In this document: positions 8,685 to 18,085 of the stretch, piece after piece
Position numbering within the stretch: the first letter of the stretch is position 1
Layout of the letters: each line of letters opens with the position of its first letter
Source: Actinomadura rubrisoli
GTDB lineage: Bacteria; Actinomycetota; Actinomycetes; Streptosporangiales; Streptosporangiaceae
Direction: 5' to 3'
DNA length: 46,436 bases
Assembly: GCF_004349215.1 (NCBI RefSeq)
Contig: NZ_SMKU01000027.1
Location: forward strand, 1 to 46,436
The notes under the pieces: model-generated
Told to the model about the DNA's origin: nothing
Databases searched by the model: none
Seen by the model: the letters and a program-made list of their open reading frames with translations, nothing else
Made by a program: the position numbers and the translations under genes

Positions 8685-8749
8685 GCACGTCCAGCGCAGC
8701 ACGTCCAGCACAGCGCGTCCAGCACAGCGCGTCCAGCACAGCGCGTCCG
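8685..8749 (+). repeat. 14-bp tandem repeat, ~4.6 copies
   Basis: Units GCGCGTCCAGCACA at 8685, 8699, 8713 and 8727 plus a partial copy at 8741; the last two full units are identical and the first two differ by one or two bases. It lies in the 121-bp gap between the binding-protein gene and the ATPase gene, 35 bp before the latter. Confidence 0.9.
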
Positions 8750-8783
8750 ACGCGGGACGTCCGAGGCAGGAGGAGGGGGTCTC

Positions 8784-10310
8784 GTGCCCGACCAGGTGCC
8801 GGCCGTGCGGCTGACATCGATCACCAAGCGGTTCCCCGGGGTGGTGGCCAACCGCGACATCAACCTCACCATCGAGCGCGGCGAGGTCCACGCGCTGTGC
8901 GGTGAGAACGGCGCCGGCAAGTCCACGCTGATGAAGATCCTCTACGGGATGCAGCGGCCGGACGAGGGCGCCATCGAGATCGACGGCGAGAAGGCCGCGT
9001 TCCGGACCCCCGCGGACGCGATCGCCCGCGGCATCGGCATGGTGCACCAGCACTTCAAGCTGGCCGACAACCTCACCGTGCTGGAGAACGTGATCCTCGG
9101 CGCGGAGCCCCGCCGCCGCGGGCGCATCGACTTCGGCGCCGCCCGCGCCAAGATCAAGGAGATGTCGCAGGCGTACGGGCTGCGCGTCGACCCCGACGTG
9201 CTCGTGGAGACGCTCGGCGTCGGCGAGCGGCAGCGCGTGGAGATCCTCAAGGTGCTCTACCGGGGCGCCCGCGTGCTGATCCTGGACGAGCCGACCGCCG
9301 TGCTCGTCCCGCAGGAGGTCGAGGAGCTGTTCGGCAACCTGCGGGTCCTGCGCGCCGAGGGTCTGACCGTGCTGTTCATCTCCCACAAGCTGGACGAGGT
9401 GCTCTCGGTCGCCGACACCATCTCGGTGATCCGGCGCGGCACCACCGTGGCGACGCGGCTCGACCCGTCCGAGGTCACGTCCCGGCGGCTGGCCGAGCTG
9501 ATGGTCGGCTCGGAGCTGCCGACCCCGGAGCTGCGCGAGTCGACCGTGACCGAGGACGTCCAGCTGGACGTCGGCGGGCTGACGGTGCTCACCCCCGAGG
9601 GCCGCCCGGTCGTGGACGGGGTGTCGCTGCGCATCCGGCGCGGCGAGATCGTCGGGCTGGCCGGGGTGGAGGGCAACGGGCAGAGCGAGCTGATCGAGGC
9701 GATCATGGGCATCCGGCACGCGGACGCCGGGACGATCGCCTGCGGCGGCGAGGACATCACCCACTGGACGACCCGCCGCCGCCGCGAGGCCGGCATCGCC
9801 TACATCCCCGAGGACCGGCACCGGCACGGGCTCGTCCTGGAGGGGACGCTCTGGGAGAACCGCATGCTGGGCCACCAGACCCAGCGCCCGAACGTCCGCG
9901 GCCCGTGGGTCGACCGGCGCGGCGCCCGCCGCGACACGACCCGGATCGTCCGCGAGTACGACGTGCGCACCCCGGGCATCGACGTGCCCGCCGCCGCGCT
10001 GTCGGGCGGCAACCAGCAGAAGCTCATCGTCGGGCGGGAGATGTCCGGCGAGCCGCGCCTGCTGATCGCCGCGCACCCGACCCGCGGCATCGACGTCGGG
10101 GCCCAGGCCGCCATCTGGGACCACCTGCGGCGGGCCCGCGCCGCCGGGCTGGCCGTGCTGCTGATCAGCGCCGACCTTGAGGAACTCATCGGAATGTCCG
10201 ACACCCTGCACGTGATCCTGCGGGGCCGGCTGGTCGCGGAGGTCGATCCGCGGACGGTCACCCCGGAGGAGCTCGGCTCCGCGATGACCGGCGCCGGAGG
10301 CGCGTCATGA
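8784..10310 (+). CDS. ABC transporter ATP-binding protein, two NBDs (nucleoside import)
   Basis: Fused double nucleotide-binding-domain ATPase that powers the BMP-dependent nucleoside importer. First domain: Walker A G-E-N-G-A-G-K-S-T near residue 38, Walker B L-I-L-D-E-P-T-A-V near 167, with the signature loop replaced by L-G-V-G-E-R-Q-R-V. Second domain: degenerate Walker A G-V-E-G-N-G-Q-S-E near 292 and signature L-S-G-G-N-Q-Q-K near 406, which is the usual pattern of this subfamily and of ribose-type ATPases. GTG 8784 follows a long AGGAGGAGGGGG site. The stop overlaps the next start as ATGA. Length 508 is standard. Confidence 0.95.
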   Translation: MPDQVPAVRLTSITKRFPGVVANRDINLTIERGEVHALCGENGAGKSTLMKILYGMQRPDEGAIEIDGEKAAFRTPADAIARGIGMVHQHFKLADNLTVLENVILGAEPRRRGRIDFGAARAKIKEMSQAYGLRVDPDVLVETLGVGERQRVEILKVLYRGARVLILDEPTAVLVPQEVEELFGNLRVLRAEGLTVLFISHKLDEVLSVADTISVIRRGTTVATRLDPSEVTSRRLAELMVGSELPTPELRESTVTEDVQLDVGGLTVLTPEGRPVVDGVSLRIRRGEIVGLAGVEGNGQSELIEAIMGIRHADAGTIACGGEDITHWTTRRRREAGIAYIPEDRHRHGLVLEGTLWENRMLGHQTQRPNVRGPWVDRRGARRDTTRIVREYDVRTPGIDVPAAALSGGNQQKLIVGREMSGEPRLLIAAHPTRGIDVGAQAAIWDHLRRARAAGLAVLLISADLEELIGMSDTLHVILRGRLVAEVDPRTVTPEELGSAMTGAGGAS

Positions 10311-11614
10311 GCGAGCCGAACGACCCGGCCCCCGGTTCCCCGGAACCGCCCGGCGGCGAGGACGCCCCGAAGCCCGCCCCGTCCGGGCCGGACATGGGGA
10401 AGGGCGGCGCGGCGAAGGGCGAGGCGGCGGCCGTGGACGACGTGCCGGAGCCGGTTCCGGCGTGGAAGGCCGTCCTGCAAGGGCTGGGCCCGCGCGGGCT
10501 GGCGCTGAAGATCGGCGCGCCGGTCCTGGCACTGCTGATCTCGCTGCTGATCACGATGGCGCTGCTGCGGAGCACCGGCGCCGACCCGGTCAGCTCGATC
10601 CAGAGCATGATCGACTACGGCACCACCGAGAACTCGATCGTCGACATCGTCAACCGCGCCACCCGCTACTACCTGTCGGCCGTCGCGGTGGCGATCGGCT
10701 TCCGGATGGCGCTGCTGAACATCGGCGTGGACGGCCAGTACCGGCTCGCGGCGATGCTGTCGGCGTCCCTCGGCGGCGCGCTCACGCTGCCCGCCCCGTT
10801 CGGCCAGATGCTGGTGATCGTGGCGGCGATGCTGGTCGGCGGGCTGTGGGCCGCGATCGCGGGCGTGCTGAAGGTCACCCGCGGGGTCAGCGAGGTGCTG
10901 TCCACGATCATGCTGAACGCCATCGCCACCGGCCTGATCGCCTACCTGCTGAACGACAAGCGGCTGGCGGAGGTGCGGCCCGGCAGCAACAACGTCGCGA
11001 CCCCGCAGATCCCGTCCGACGGACGGGTCGGGCCGCTGAACGGCTTCCTGTCGGCGTTCGGGCTCGACCTGCCCGGCCGAGTGTACGGGCTGCTGCCGGT
11101 CGCGATCATCGTCGGGATCGTCTTCTGGGTGGTCATCAACCACACCCGGTTCGGCTTCGACCTGAAGGTGTCGGGGCTGTCCCCGACGGCCGCGCAGGCC
11201 AGCGGCGTCAGCGCCCGCCGGATGATCGTCATCACGATGGTGGCGTCCGGCGCGGTGGCGGGCCTGATCGGCATGCCGGAGCTGCTCGGCGCGTCGTATG
11301 AGTACTCGCTGAACTTCCCCGCGGGCCTCGGCTTCACCGGCATCACGGTGGCGCTGCTCGGCCGCAACCATCCGGTCGGCATCGCCCTCGCGGCGCTGCT
11401 GTTCGCGTTCCTCGACCAGACCTCCGACGTGCTCCAGGAGGTCGACGTGCCCAAGGAGATCGTCGGGGTGATGCAGGGCGTGGTCGTGCTGACCGTCGTC
11501 ATCGTCTACGAGCTGGTCCGGCGCTGGGAGATCCGGCTCCAGCAGCGGACCGTGGCCGTCGAGCTGGCCACCGGCCACGACCTGGCCCGCGAGGGCGCTG
11601 GGAGCCCCTCATGA
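10307..11614 (+). CDS. ABC transporter permease (nucleoside import), first subunit
   Basis: Membrane subunit of the BMP-type ABC importer, BPD_transp_2 family as in ribose and nucleoside permeases. About 60 N-terminal residues are Pro/Gly/Glu-rich and cytoplasmic; the membrane domain begins near residue 65 with L-K-I-G-A-P-V-L-A-L-L-I. The family signature N-I-G-V-D-G-Q-Y near residue 140 and E-L-L-G-A-S-Y-E-Y near 325 are present, with eight or more hydrophobic segments. It starts by a 4-bp ATGA overlap with the ATPase and ends by a 4-bp overlap with the second permease, so the three proteins are translationally coupled. Confidence 0.93.
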   Translation: MSEPNDPAPGSPEPPGGEDAPKPAPSGPDMGKGGAAKGEAAAVDDVPEPVPAWKAVLQGLGPRGLALKIGAPVLALLISLLITMALLRSTGADPVSSIQSMIDYGTTENSIVDIVNRATRYYLSAVAVAIGFRMALLNIGVDGQYRLAAMLSASLGGALTLPAPFGQMLVIVAAMLVGGLWAAIAGVLKVTRGVSEVLSTIMLNAIATGLIAYLLNDKRLAEVRPGSNNVATPQIPSDGRVGPLNGFLSAFGLDLPGRVYGLLPVAIIVGIVFWVVINHTRFGFDLKVSGLSPTAAQASGVSARRMIVITMVASGAVAGLIGMPELLGASYEYSLNFPAGLGFTGITVALLGRNHPVGIALAALLFAFLDQTSDVLQEVDVPKEIVGVMQGVVVLTVVIVYELVRRWEIRLQQRTVAVELATGHDLAREGAGSPS

Positions 11615-12963
11615 GCGCTACCGAGATCGTCGCCAAGGCGAAGGCGGCCGATGGCCGGGCACGGCTGCGCTGGCCGCACTACCTGCTGATCGCCGCGGGC
11701 CTGCTCGTCCTGCTGTCGCTGGTCCGGCTGATCGACGACGCCGACGACGTGACCTCCAGCGGGACGGTCAGCGCCGCGCTGCGGCTCGCCGTGCCGATCT
11801 TCCTGGCGGGCCTCGGCGGGCTGTGGTCCGAGCGCTCCGGCGTGATCAACATCGGCCTTGAGGGCATGATGATCCTCGGCACCTGGACGGGCGCCTGGGC
11901 CGGGTACCAGTGGGGCCCGTGGATCGGCGTGCTGTTCGGCGTCCTCGGCGGCGCGCTGGGCGGCCTGCTGCACGCCATCGCGACCGTGACGTTCGGCGTC
12001 GACCACATCGTGTCCGGCGTCGCGATCAACATCCTGGGGCTCGGCCTCACCCAGTTCCTGGCCGGGCTGATCTTCAACACCGGCGAGGCGAAGGCGCTGG
12101 GCGGCGGACCCCGGCAGTCGCCGCCGGTCGACCCGATCAGGACGCTGACGCTGCCGGTGCTGTCCGGCGGCGAGATCGGCGGCTGGAAGAGCCCGGACTG
12201 GCTCGGGTCGCTGGAACGCCACCACTGGTTCCTCGTCTCGGACGTGGCGGGCATCCTGCGCGGCCTGACCAGCGGGATGTCGCTGCTGACGCTCGTCGCG
12301 GTCCTGCTCGTCCCGCTCAGCTTCCTGGTCCTGTGGCGGACGGCGTTCGGGCTGCGGATCCGCTCCTGCGGCGAGGACCCGTACGCGGCGGAGTCGCTCG
12401 GCGTGCACGTCTACCGGATGAAGTACGCCGCGGTGATGATCTCCGGCGGGTTCTCGGGCCTGGCAGGCGCGTTCCTGGTCACCATCGCCGCCCCGCTCTA
12501 CCAGGACGGCCAGACCGGCGGCCGCGGCTTCATCGGCCTCGCCGCCATGATCTTCGGCAACTGGCGTCCCGGCGGCCTCGCGGCCGGCTCGCTGCTGTTC
12601 GGGTACACCGACGCGATGAACGTGCGCGGCGGCGGCCAGGCGGTGCACGCGCTGCTGCTGTTCGTCGCGGTCCTGCTGATCATGGTGGCGGCCTGGCAGG
12701 CGGTGCGCGGCAACCGGCTCCGCCCGCTGGTCGCGACCGACCTCGGCCGCCGGGAGGTCCGCAACGCCTACATCGGCGCCGCCCTGGCGCTGGTCGCGTC
12801 CGCGGGCCTGCTGGCGTGGTTCCTGACGAGCGAGGCCGTCGCCGGCGAGCTGGTCTCGTTCACCCCGCACCTGACGACGCTCCTCGTCCTGGCCCTGGCA
12901 AGCCAGCGCCTCCGGATGCCCGCGTCGAACGGCCTCCGGTACAGGCGGGGTGAGGCGCGTTAG
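11611..12963 (+). CDS. ABC transporter permease (nucleoside import), second subunit
   Basis: Second membrane subunit, paired with the preceding permease as a heterodimer. Motif G-V-I-N-I-G-L-E-G-M-M near residue 75 is the hallmark of this half (compare N-I-G-V-D-G in the partner). About ten hydrophobic helices; the segment near residues 155-205 with R-Q-S-P-P-V-D-P is a probable external loop. The C-terminal ~60 residues add two further hydrophobic helices beyond the conserved core. ATG 11611 overlaps the previous stop. It is followed 13 bp later by cytidine deaminase, which ties transport to salvage. Confidence 0.93.
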   Translation: MSATEIVAKAKAADGRARLRWPHYLLIAAGLLVLLSLVRLIDDADDVTSSGTVSAALRLAVPIFLAGLGGLWSERSGVINIGLEGMMILGTWTGAWAGYQWGPWIGVLFGVLGGALGGLLHAIATVTFGVDHIVSGVAINILGLGLTQFLAGLIFNTGEAKALGGGPRQSPPVDPIRTLTLPVLSGGEIGGWKSPDWLGSLERHHWFLVSDVAGILRGLTSGMSLLTLVAVLLVPLSFLVLWRTAFGLRIRSCGEDPYAAESLGVHVYRMKYAAVMISGGFSGLAGAFLVTIAAPLYQDGQTGGRGFIGLAAMIFGNWRPGGLAAGSLLFGYTDAMNVRGGGQAVHALLLFVAVLLIMVAAWQAVRGNRLRPLVATDLGRREVRNAYIGAALALVASAGLLAWFLTSEAVAGELVSFTPHLTTLLVLALASQRLRMPASNGLRYRRGEAR

Positions 12964-12976
12964 AGATCATGGACGT

Positions 12977-13384
12977 ATGACGGATATTGACTGGGGTGCG
13001 CTGCGGGTTGCCGCGCGCGAGGCGATGGGGCGGGCCTACGCGCCCTACTCCGACTTCCCCGTCGGCGCCGCCGCGCTGGTGGACGACGGCCGCGTCATCA
13101 CGGGCTGCAACGTGGAGAACGCCTCGTACGGGCTCGGCCTGTGCGCGGAGTGCGCGGTGGTGTCGGCGCTGCACGGCCCCGGCAAGTCCGAGCGGCCCCG
13201 CCTCGTCGCGCTGGCCGTCGTCGACCGGCACGGCGATCCCCTGATGCCGTGCGGGCGCTGCCGCCAGCTCCTCTGGGAGCACGGCGGCGCCGCGATGCTG
13301 CTGGAGACGGCCCGGGGCGTCCTGCCCATGTCGGACGTCCTGCCGGACGCGTTCGGCCCCGACGACCTGACCGACCGAGCCTGA
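12977..13384 (+). CDS. cdd: Cytidine deaminase
   Basis: Zinc-dependent hydrolytic deaminase converting cytidine and deoxycytidine to uridine and deoxyuridine. The catalytic block C-A-E-C-A-V-V near residue 54 (Cys zinc ligand plus catalytic Glu) and P-C-G-R-C-R-Q-L near residue 90 (two Cys ligands) are intact, as is the substrate-binding N-V-E-N-A-S-Y. ATG 12977 (M-T-D-I-D-W-G) is preferred over an upstream in-frame start at 12950, which would overlap the permease and add non-homologous residues. 135 residues is the usual length of the homotetrameric class. Confidence 0.95.
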   Translation: MTDIDWGALRVAAREAMGRAYAPYSDFPVGAAALVDDGRVITGCNVENASYGLGLCAECAVVSALHGPGKSERPRLVALAVVDRHGDPLMPCGRCRQLLWEHGGAAMLLETARGVLPMSDVLPDAFGPDDLTDRA

Positions 13385-13394
13385 GAGGAACCAC

Positions 13395-14663
<1,269 letters not shown>

Positions 14664-14713
14664 ACTGGGCGGTTTGTTAACAATCACCGTTGACGGGGCT
14701 TCAGTCCCCTCTG

Positions 14714-14740
14714 GAAGCTGATCAGGTTTCGTTCAGCTTC
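14714..14740 (+). promoter_or_regulatory. 5'-leader hairpin touching the ribosome-binding site
   Basis: GAAGCTGA (14714-14721) and TCAGCTTC (14733-14740) pair perfectly over an 11-nt loop. The stem ends immediately before GGAGGAG (14741-14747), the ribosome-binding site of the peptidase gene, so it may tune translation or be an operator dyad. A TTGACG at 14690-14695 is a possible -35. Confidence 0.4.
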
Positions 14741-14752
14741 GGAGGAGCAACG

Positions 14753-16609
14753 GTGCGACTCTCACTACTGACCGTGACGGCGTTCGCGGGCATCACCGGC
14801 CTCGCCGCCGGCGTCACGCCCGCGTTCGCCGACACGGCGCGTCCCCACATCGTCGTCAAGGACGGCAAGACACAGCCCACGTTCTCCTTCAAGGACGCCG
14901 TCCGCGAAAAGGTGTTCGTCGAGACGAACGTGGACAGCGACCACGACGGCAAGCGTGACCGCGTGTCGGTCTTCGTCACCCGCCCCAAGGAGACGAACGG
15001 CGGCCTCAAGGTCGCCTCGATCCTGGAGGGCAGCCCGTACTACGCCGGGACGCAGGACCCGCCCTACCACCCCGCCGACGTCACCGACTACCCGCGCCTC
15101 GCCCCATGGGCGGTGCCGCCCGGCCCGCCCGCGCCCGTCAGCTACTCCCGCGTCTACTACGACAACTACTTCGTCTCGCGCGGCTACGCCGTCCTCGCCG
15201 CCGACACCCTCGGCACCGGCGACTCCGACGGCTGCCCCACCGCCGTCGGACCCAACGAGACCGACGGCATGACGTCGGTCATCAAGTGGCTCACCGGCAA
15301 GGCCACCGCCTACGACGCGCACGGCAAGAAGATCAAGGCGAACTGGTCGACCGGCGACGTCGGCATGGCCGGCAAGTCCTACGACGGCACCCTGCCCCTC
15401 GCCGCCGCCGCGACCGGCGTCAAGGGCCTCAAGACCGTCGTGTCCGTCTCCGGCGTCTCCAACTGGTACGACGAGTACCGCGCCAACGGCGGCGTCGTCG
15501 CCCCCGACGGCTGGGAGGGCGAGGACCTCGACCTGCACGCCAAGGCCGTCCTGACCCGCAAGAACCTCGCCGTCTGCGAGAAGGTCATCCGCGACCTCGA
15601 ACCGAAGATGGACCGCGTCACCGGCGACTACAACCGCACCTGGGACGAACGGAACTTCGCCAAGAGCGCCCCCCACTTCAAGGCCAGCGTCTTCATGACG
15701 AGCGGCCTGGCCGACTGGAACGTCAAGCCCGTCCAGATGTCCCTGCTCTGGAACGGCCTCAAGAAGGCCGGCGTCGCCCGCAAGCTCTGGATCCACCAGG
15801 CGGCCCACGACGAGCCCTTGGACGTCCGCCAGGGCGCCTGGCTGGAAAGCCTCAACCTGTGGTTCGCCCACGAGCTCTACGGCGTCCGCAACGACATCAC
15901 CAAGCAGCCCAAGGTCGACCTTGAGCGCACCCCCGGCCAGTGGGAGACGCACAAAGACTGGCCCGACCCGTCCGCCCGTCCGGTGAAGCTGGGCCTGTCG
16001 CCCGGCACCCTGGGCCAGCGCGGACACGGCACCGACACCCTTGTGGACGACCCGTCCCGCAAGGCCGAGGACCTCGCCGCGGGCCAGGACAAGCCCGACC
16101 CGAACCGCCTCATGTACCTCTCGCCCAAGCTGACCAAGGCCACCAAGCTCAGCGGCACGGCCCAGATCAGGCTCCGCGCGTCCGTCGACGGCAAGTCCCC
16201 GTACCTGTCGGCCCTCCTGATCGACTACGGCGCCGACGAGCGCGTCTCCGGCTTCGCCCCCGCGTCCCCGCCCCAGAAGTGGTGCTACGGCGACTCCATC
16301 CCGGGCGACGAGGGCTGCCGGACCGTCCGCAAGTACTCCACCGCGGTCACCCCGTTCAAGATCGTCACCCGCGGCTGGACGGACGTCCGCAACCGCCACT
16401 CCATCTCCGTCACCGAGCCCGTCAAGGCCGGCAAGGACTACACGTTCAGCTGGCCCATGCAGCCCTACGACTACGTCTTCAAGCCGGGTCACCGCATCGG
16501 CCTGATGCTCCTGGCCACCGACCACGCCTACACCCTCCGCTACCCGGCCGGCACCAAGGTCGCGGTGGACCTGCGCGGAAGCACCCTGACCCTCCCCCTG
16601 ACCGGCTGA
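14753..16609 (+). CDS. Secreted Xaa-Pro dipeptidyl-peptidase (S15, CocE/NonD)
   Basis: Extracellular serine peptidase releasing X-Pro dipeptides. GTG 14753 follows GGAGGAG and gives a clean signal peptide (M-R-L-S-L-L-T-V ... V-T-P-A-F-A) with cleavage before D-T-A-R-P. The alpha/beta-hydrolase core holds the nucleophile in G-K-S-Y-D-G-T near residue 206, an Asp in G-L-A-D-W-N near 322 and the His in H-Q-A-A-H-D-E near 348; a C-terminal jelly-roll domain (X-Pro dipeptidyl C-terminal) ends the protein. An in-frame upstream ATG at 14690 would add 21 residues without a signal and was rejected. A strong terminator lies 7 bp downstream. Confidence 0.92.
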   Translation: MRLSLLTVTAFAGITGLAAGVTPAFADTARPHIVVKDGKTQPTFSFKDAVREKVFVETNVDSDHDGKRDRVSVFVTRPKETNGGLKVASILEGSPYYAGTQDPPYHPADVTDYPRLAPWAVPPGPPAPVSYSRVYYDNYFVSRGYAVLAADTLGTGDSDGCPTAVGPNETDGMTSVIKWLTGKATAYDAHGKKIKANWSTGDVGMAGKSYDGTLPLAAAATGVKGLKTVVSVSGVSNWYDEYRANGGVVAPDGWEGEDLDLHAKAVLTRKNLAVCEKVIRDLEPKMDRVTGDYNRTWDERNFAKSAPHFKASVFMTSGLADWNVKPVQMSLLWNGLKKAGVARKLWIHQAAHDEPLDVRQGAWLESLNLWFAHELYGVRNDITKQPKVDLERTPGQWETHKDWPDPSARPVKLGLSPGTLGQRGHGTDTLVDDPSRKAEDLAAGQDKPDPNRLMYLSPKLTKATKLSGTAQIRLRASVDGKSPYLSALLIDYGADERVSGFAPASPPQKWCYGDSIPGDEGCRTVRKYSTAVTPFKIVTRGWTDVRNRHSISVTEPVKAGKDYTFSWPMQPYDYVFKPGHRIGLMLLATDHAYTLRYPAGTKVAVDLRGSTLTLPLTG

Positions 16610-16616
16610 CCCCACC

Positions 16617-16645
16617 GGCCCCGCCGCCCACGCGGCGGCGGGGCC
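16617..16645 (+). terminator. Intrinsic terminator-like hairpin after peptidase gene
   Basis: GGCCCCGCCGCC (16617-16628) pairs perfectly with GGCGGCGGGGCC (16634-16645), 5-nt loop. No U-tract follows, as is common in high-GC actinomycetes. Confidence 0.8.
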
Positions 16646-16756
16646 ACCGACTGCCGGGCCTGGCCCACAACGGCCACACACGCCATTCGCCTTGACCGGT
16701 CCACTGACCCTTGCCACGATCGTCTGTCGATCGGATTCGCCAGGGAAGGACCGCGC

Positions 16757-17107
16757 GTGAGCCACCATCCGATCCATCGGCTCCCGGCCACGAATCGCGA
16801 TCCGCGAACGGTACGTCGACTACAGCCCCTACACGATGTTGTACATCGGCCATGCCGACGTAGCATCCCTCTGGCATTCCCACCGTTGATCTCCCGACTG
16901 CGCGATCAGTTGAGCGCCTCCGGATGGTGTCCGCGCGAAGTCGTCCTCGAAGCCGCCCAGGCCCGCCTGCTGATCGAGGCGCCAGTGGACGGATATGGCG
17001 CACGGGTCCTCGGTATCACCACCACGACCGGCCGCCCCCGCGTCGCGGTGTACGTCTCTTCGCCCTGTCTTCTCCACCCGGACAGACGGGGTGCCCGAAC
17101 GTCTTGA
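16757..17107 (+). CDS. Hypothetical protein, possibly frameshifted remnant
   Basis: GTG 16757 opens a 116-residue frame with GGGAAGGA upstream. I do not recognise it. The second half (about residues 45-100, ...L-R-D-Q-L-S-A-S-G-W... to R-P-R-V-A-V-Y-V-S-S-P) looks like a folded domain with good codon bias, but the first 40 residues are His/Arg/Pro-rich and less convincing. In another plus frame (16761-16889) the same DNA reads R-E-R-Y-V-D-Y-S-P-Y-T-M-L-Y-I-G-H then a stop, which looks more protein-like, so the gene may carry a frameshift near 16890. The C-terminal end runs close to the cupin leader. Low confidence either as gene or pseudogene. Confidence 0.3.
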   Translation: MSHHPIHRLPATNRDPRTVRRLQPLHDVVHRPCRRSIPLAFPPLISRLRDQLSASGWCPREVVLEAAQARLLIEAPVDGYGARVLGITTTTGRPRVAVYVSSPCLLHPDRRGARTS

Positions 17108-17162
17108 CGCAGGTCAGCGCCGGTGCAAGCGTGGAAGGAGATGGTGCAAAGGGGGACCCATC

Positions 17163-17525
17163 ATGATCGAGATCAAGAGCATCGAGAAGCCGGACGACCG
17201 GCGGGACTTCCTGCGGGGGCATCTGGAGATCGTCCAGCTGACGGGGCTGGTCTTCGCCAAGGCGACGTTCGAGCCCGGCTGGCGCTGGACGGAGTCGATC
17301 AAGGACATCGCGGGCACCGACCTGTGCGAAGTGCACCACAACGGATACATCGCCGAAGGCAGGCTCCGCATCCGCACCCAGGACGGCGCCGAGCAGGAGG
17401 TCGGCCCCGGTGACGCCTTCGTGGTGACACCCGGCCACGACGCCTGGGTCGTCGGCGACGAGCCCTGCGTGGCGTTCGACTTCGCCGGCGGCATGGACGA
17501 TTACGCGAAGGCGACCGGCTCCTAG
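17163..17525 (+). CDS. Cupin-domain protein
   Basis: Single-domain cupin of 120 residues. The beta-barrel motif region reads E-V-H-H-N-G-Y-I-A-E-G-R-L-R-I at about 55-69 (cupin motif 1, with only part of the G(X)5HXH(X)3,4E(X)6G metal pattern) and P-G-D-A-F-V-V-T-P-G-H-D-A-W near 82-95 (motif 2, G-D and P-x-H). Such proteins serve as isomerases, dioxygenases or small-molecule sensors; nothing here decides which. ATG 17163 follows an AAGGGGG site. An in-frame upstream extension to 16995 lacks homology. A 36-bp palindrome follows 15 bp after the stop. Confidence 0.8.
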   Translation: MIEIKSIEKPDDRRDFLRGHLEIVQLTGLVFAKATFEPGWRWTESIKDIAGTDLCEVHHNGYIAEGRLRIRTQDGAEQEVGPGDAFVVTPGHDAWVVGDEPCVAFDFAGGMDDYAKATGS

Positions 17526-17540
17526 ACGGTCACTGCGCGG

Positions 17541-17576
17541 GCTGACCGAGTCGGCCATGGCCGACTCGGTCAGCCG
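17541..17576 (+). terminator. Perfect 36-bp palindrome after cupin gene
   Basis: GGCTGACCGAGTCGGCCA (17541-17558) is followed directly by its exact reverse complement (17559-17576). As RNA it would form a 16-17 bp stem with a minimal CAUG-centred loop and can act as a terminator for the cupin gene; as DNA it is a cruciform-prone or protein-binding site at the edge of the pseudogene tract. Confidence 0.7.
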
Positions 17577-17599
17577 GGCGGCCAAGTCCTCCAGGACCT

Positions 17600-17888
17600 T
17601 GGGTCCCGCCGTGCTGGCCGGGACGCGGACGCCGGTGTTGGGGGGCATCAGCCTATGGAGCGCTGCAGTTCATGGCGGGTGCGGCCAACCCGTACACGAT
17701 GGCGGGTTCGGCCGATTCGATCGCGGCCGACCGGCTGTCGCACTTTTTCGACCCGCGTGGGGAGCATGGCGGTGGACACCGCGTGCCCGTTGTCGCTGGT
17801 GGCGCTGGAGCGAGCATGCCGAGTGCTGCTGGAAGACGACGGTTGCCGGGTAGCGCTGGCGTGCTGGGTGAATGTGCTGATGTCAACG
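17600..17888 (+). pseudogene. Remnant of a polyketide synthase ketosynthase domain
   Basis: Three successive plus-strand frames together give a recognisable piece of a type I ketosynthase: L-A-G-T-R-T-P-V-L-G-G (like G-S-R-T-G-V-F-V-G), then S-A-Y-G-A-L-Q-F...P-Y-T-M-A-G-S-A-D-S-I-A-A-D-R-L-S-H-F, then the active-site region V-D-T-A-C-P-L-S-L-V-A-L-E-R-A-C, matching the family V-D-T-A-C-S-S-S-L-V-A-L-H-L-A-C with the catalytic Cys retained, and ending V-A-L-A-C-W-V-N-V-L-M-S. At least two frameshifts and loss of both flanks make it dead. No other PKS gene is in the window, so it is debris of a former cluster or of a transferred segment. Confidence 0.75.
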
Positions 17889-17894
17889 CACCAT

Positions 17895-18085
17895 TCCGTG
17901 GGGATTCTGTCCGACACGCTTATGACGAGACCCAGAGCCTGGCGGGCCAGCTCCCAATGGGATGCTGCTGACCTGCAAGGGCCTGGGCCACACCGCCTAC
18001 GGCCGCAGCAACGGTTGCGTCACCGGCGCCGTGGACGCCTACCTGACCGATCTTCGTTCGATCAGATCCGGCACGGCCTGCCGAG
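17895..18085 (+). pseudogene. C-terminal fragment of a TAP-like alpha/beta hydrolase
   Basis: Two frames reconstruct the end of a secreted tripeptidyl-aminopeptidase-type (S33, TAP-like C-terminal) hydrolase: G-D-S-V-R-H-A-Y-D-E-T-Q-S-L-A-G-Q-L-P-M-G, then after a frameshift L-L-T-C-K-G-L-G-H-T-A-Y-G-R-S-N-G-C-V-T-G-A-V-D-A-Y-L-T-D. G-H-T-A-Y-G-R-S is the catalytic-His block of this family. Everything upstream is missing and it joins the ketosynthase fragment within a few bases, showing a recombination or deletion junction. The second frame has no stop before the next lipoprotein gene. Confidence 0.75.

Noticed and set aside
8685..8749. CRISPR array
   Set aside because: Units of 14 bp are contiguous with no spacers and no cas genes are present.
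17541..17576. Attachment site of an integrated element
   Set aside because: Considered because it borders the accessory region, but no second copy or integrase was found in the window.
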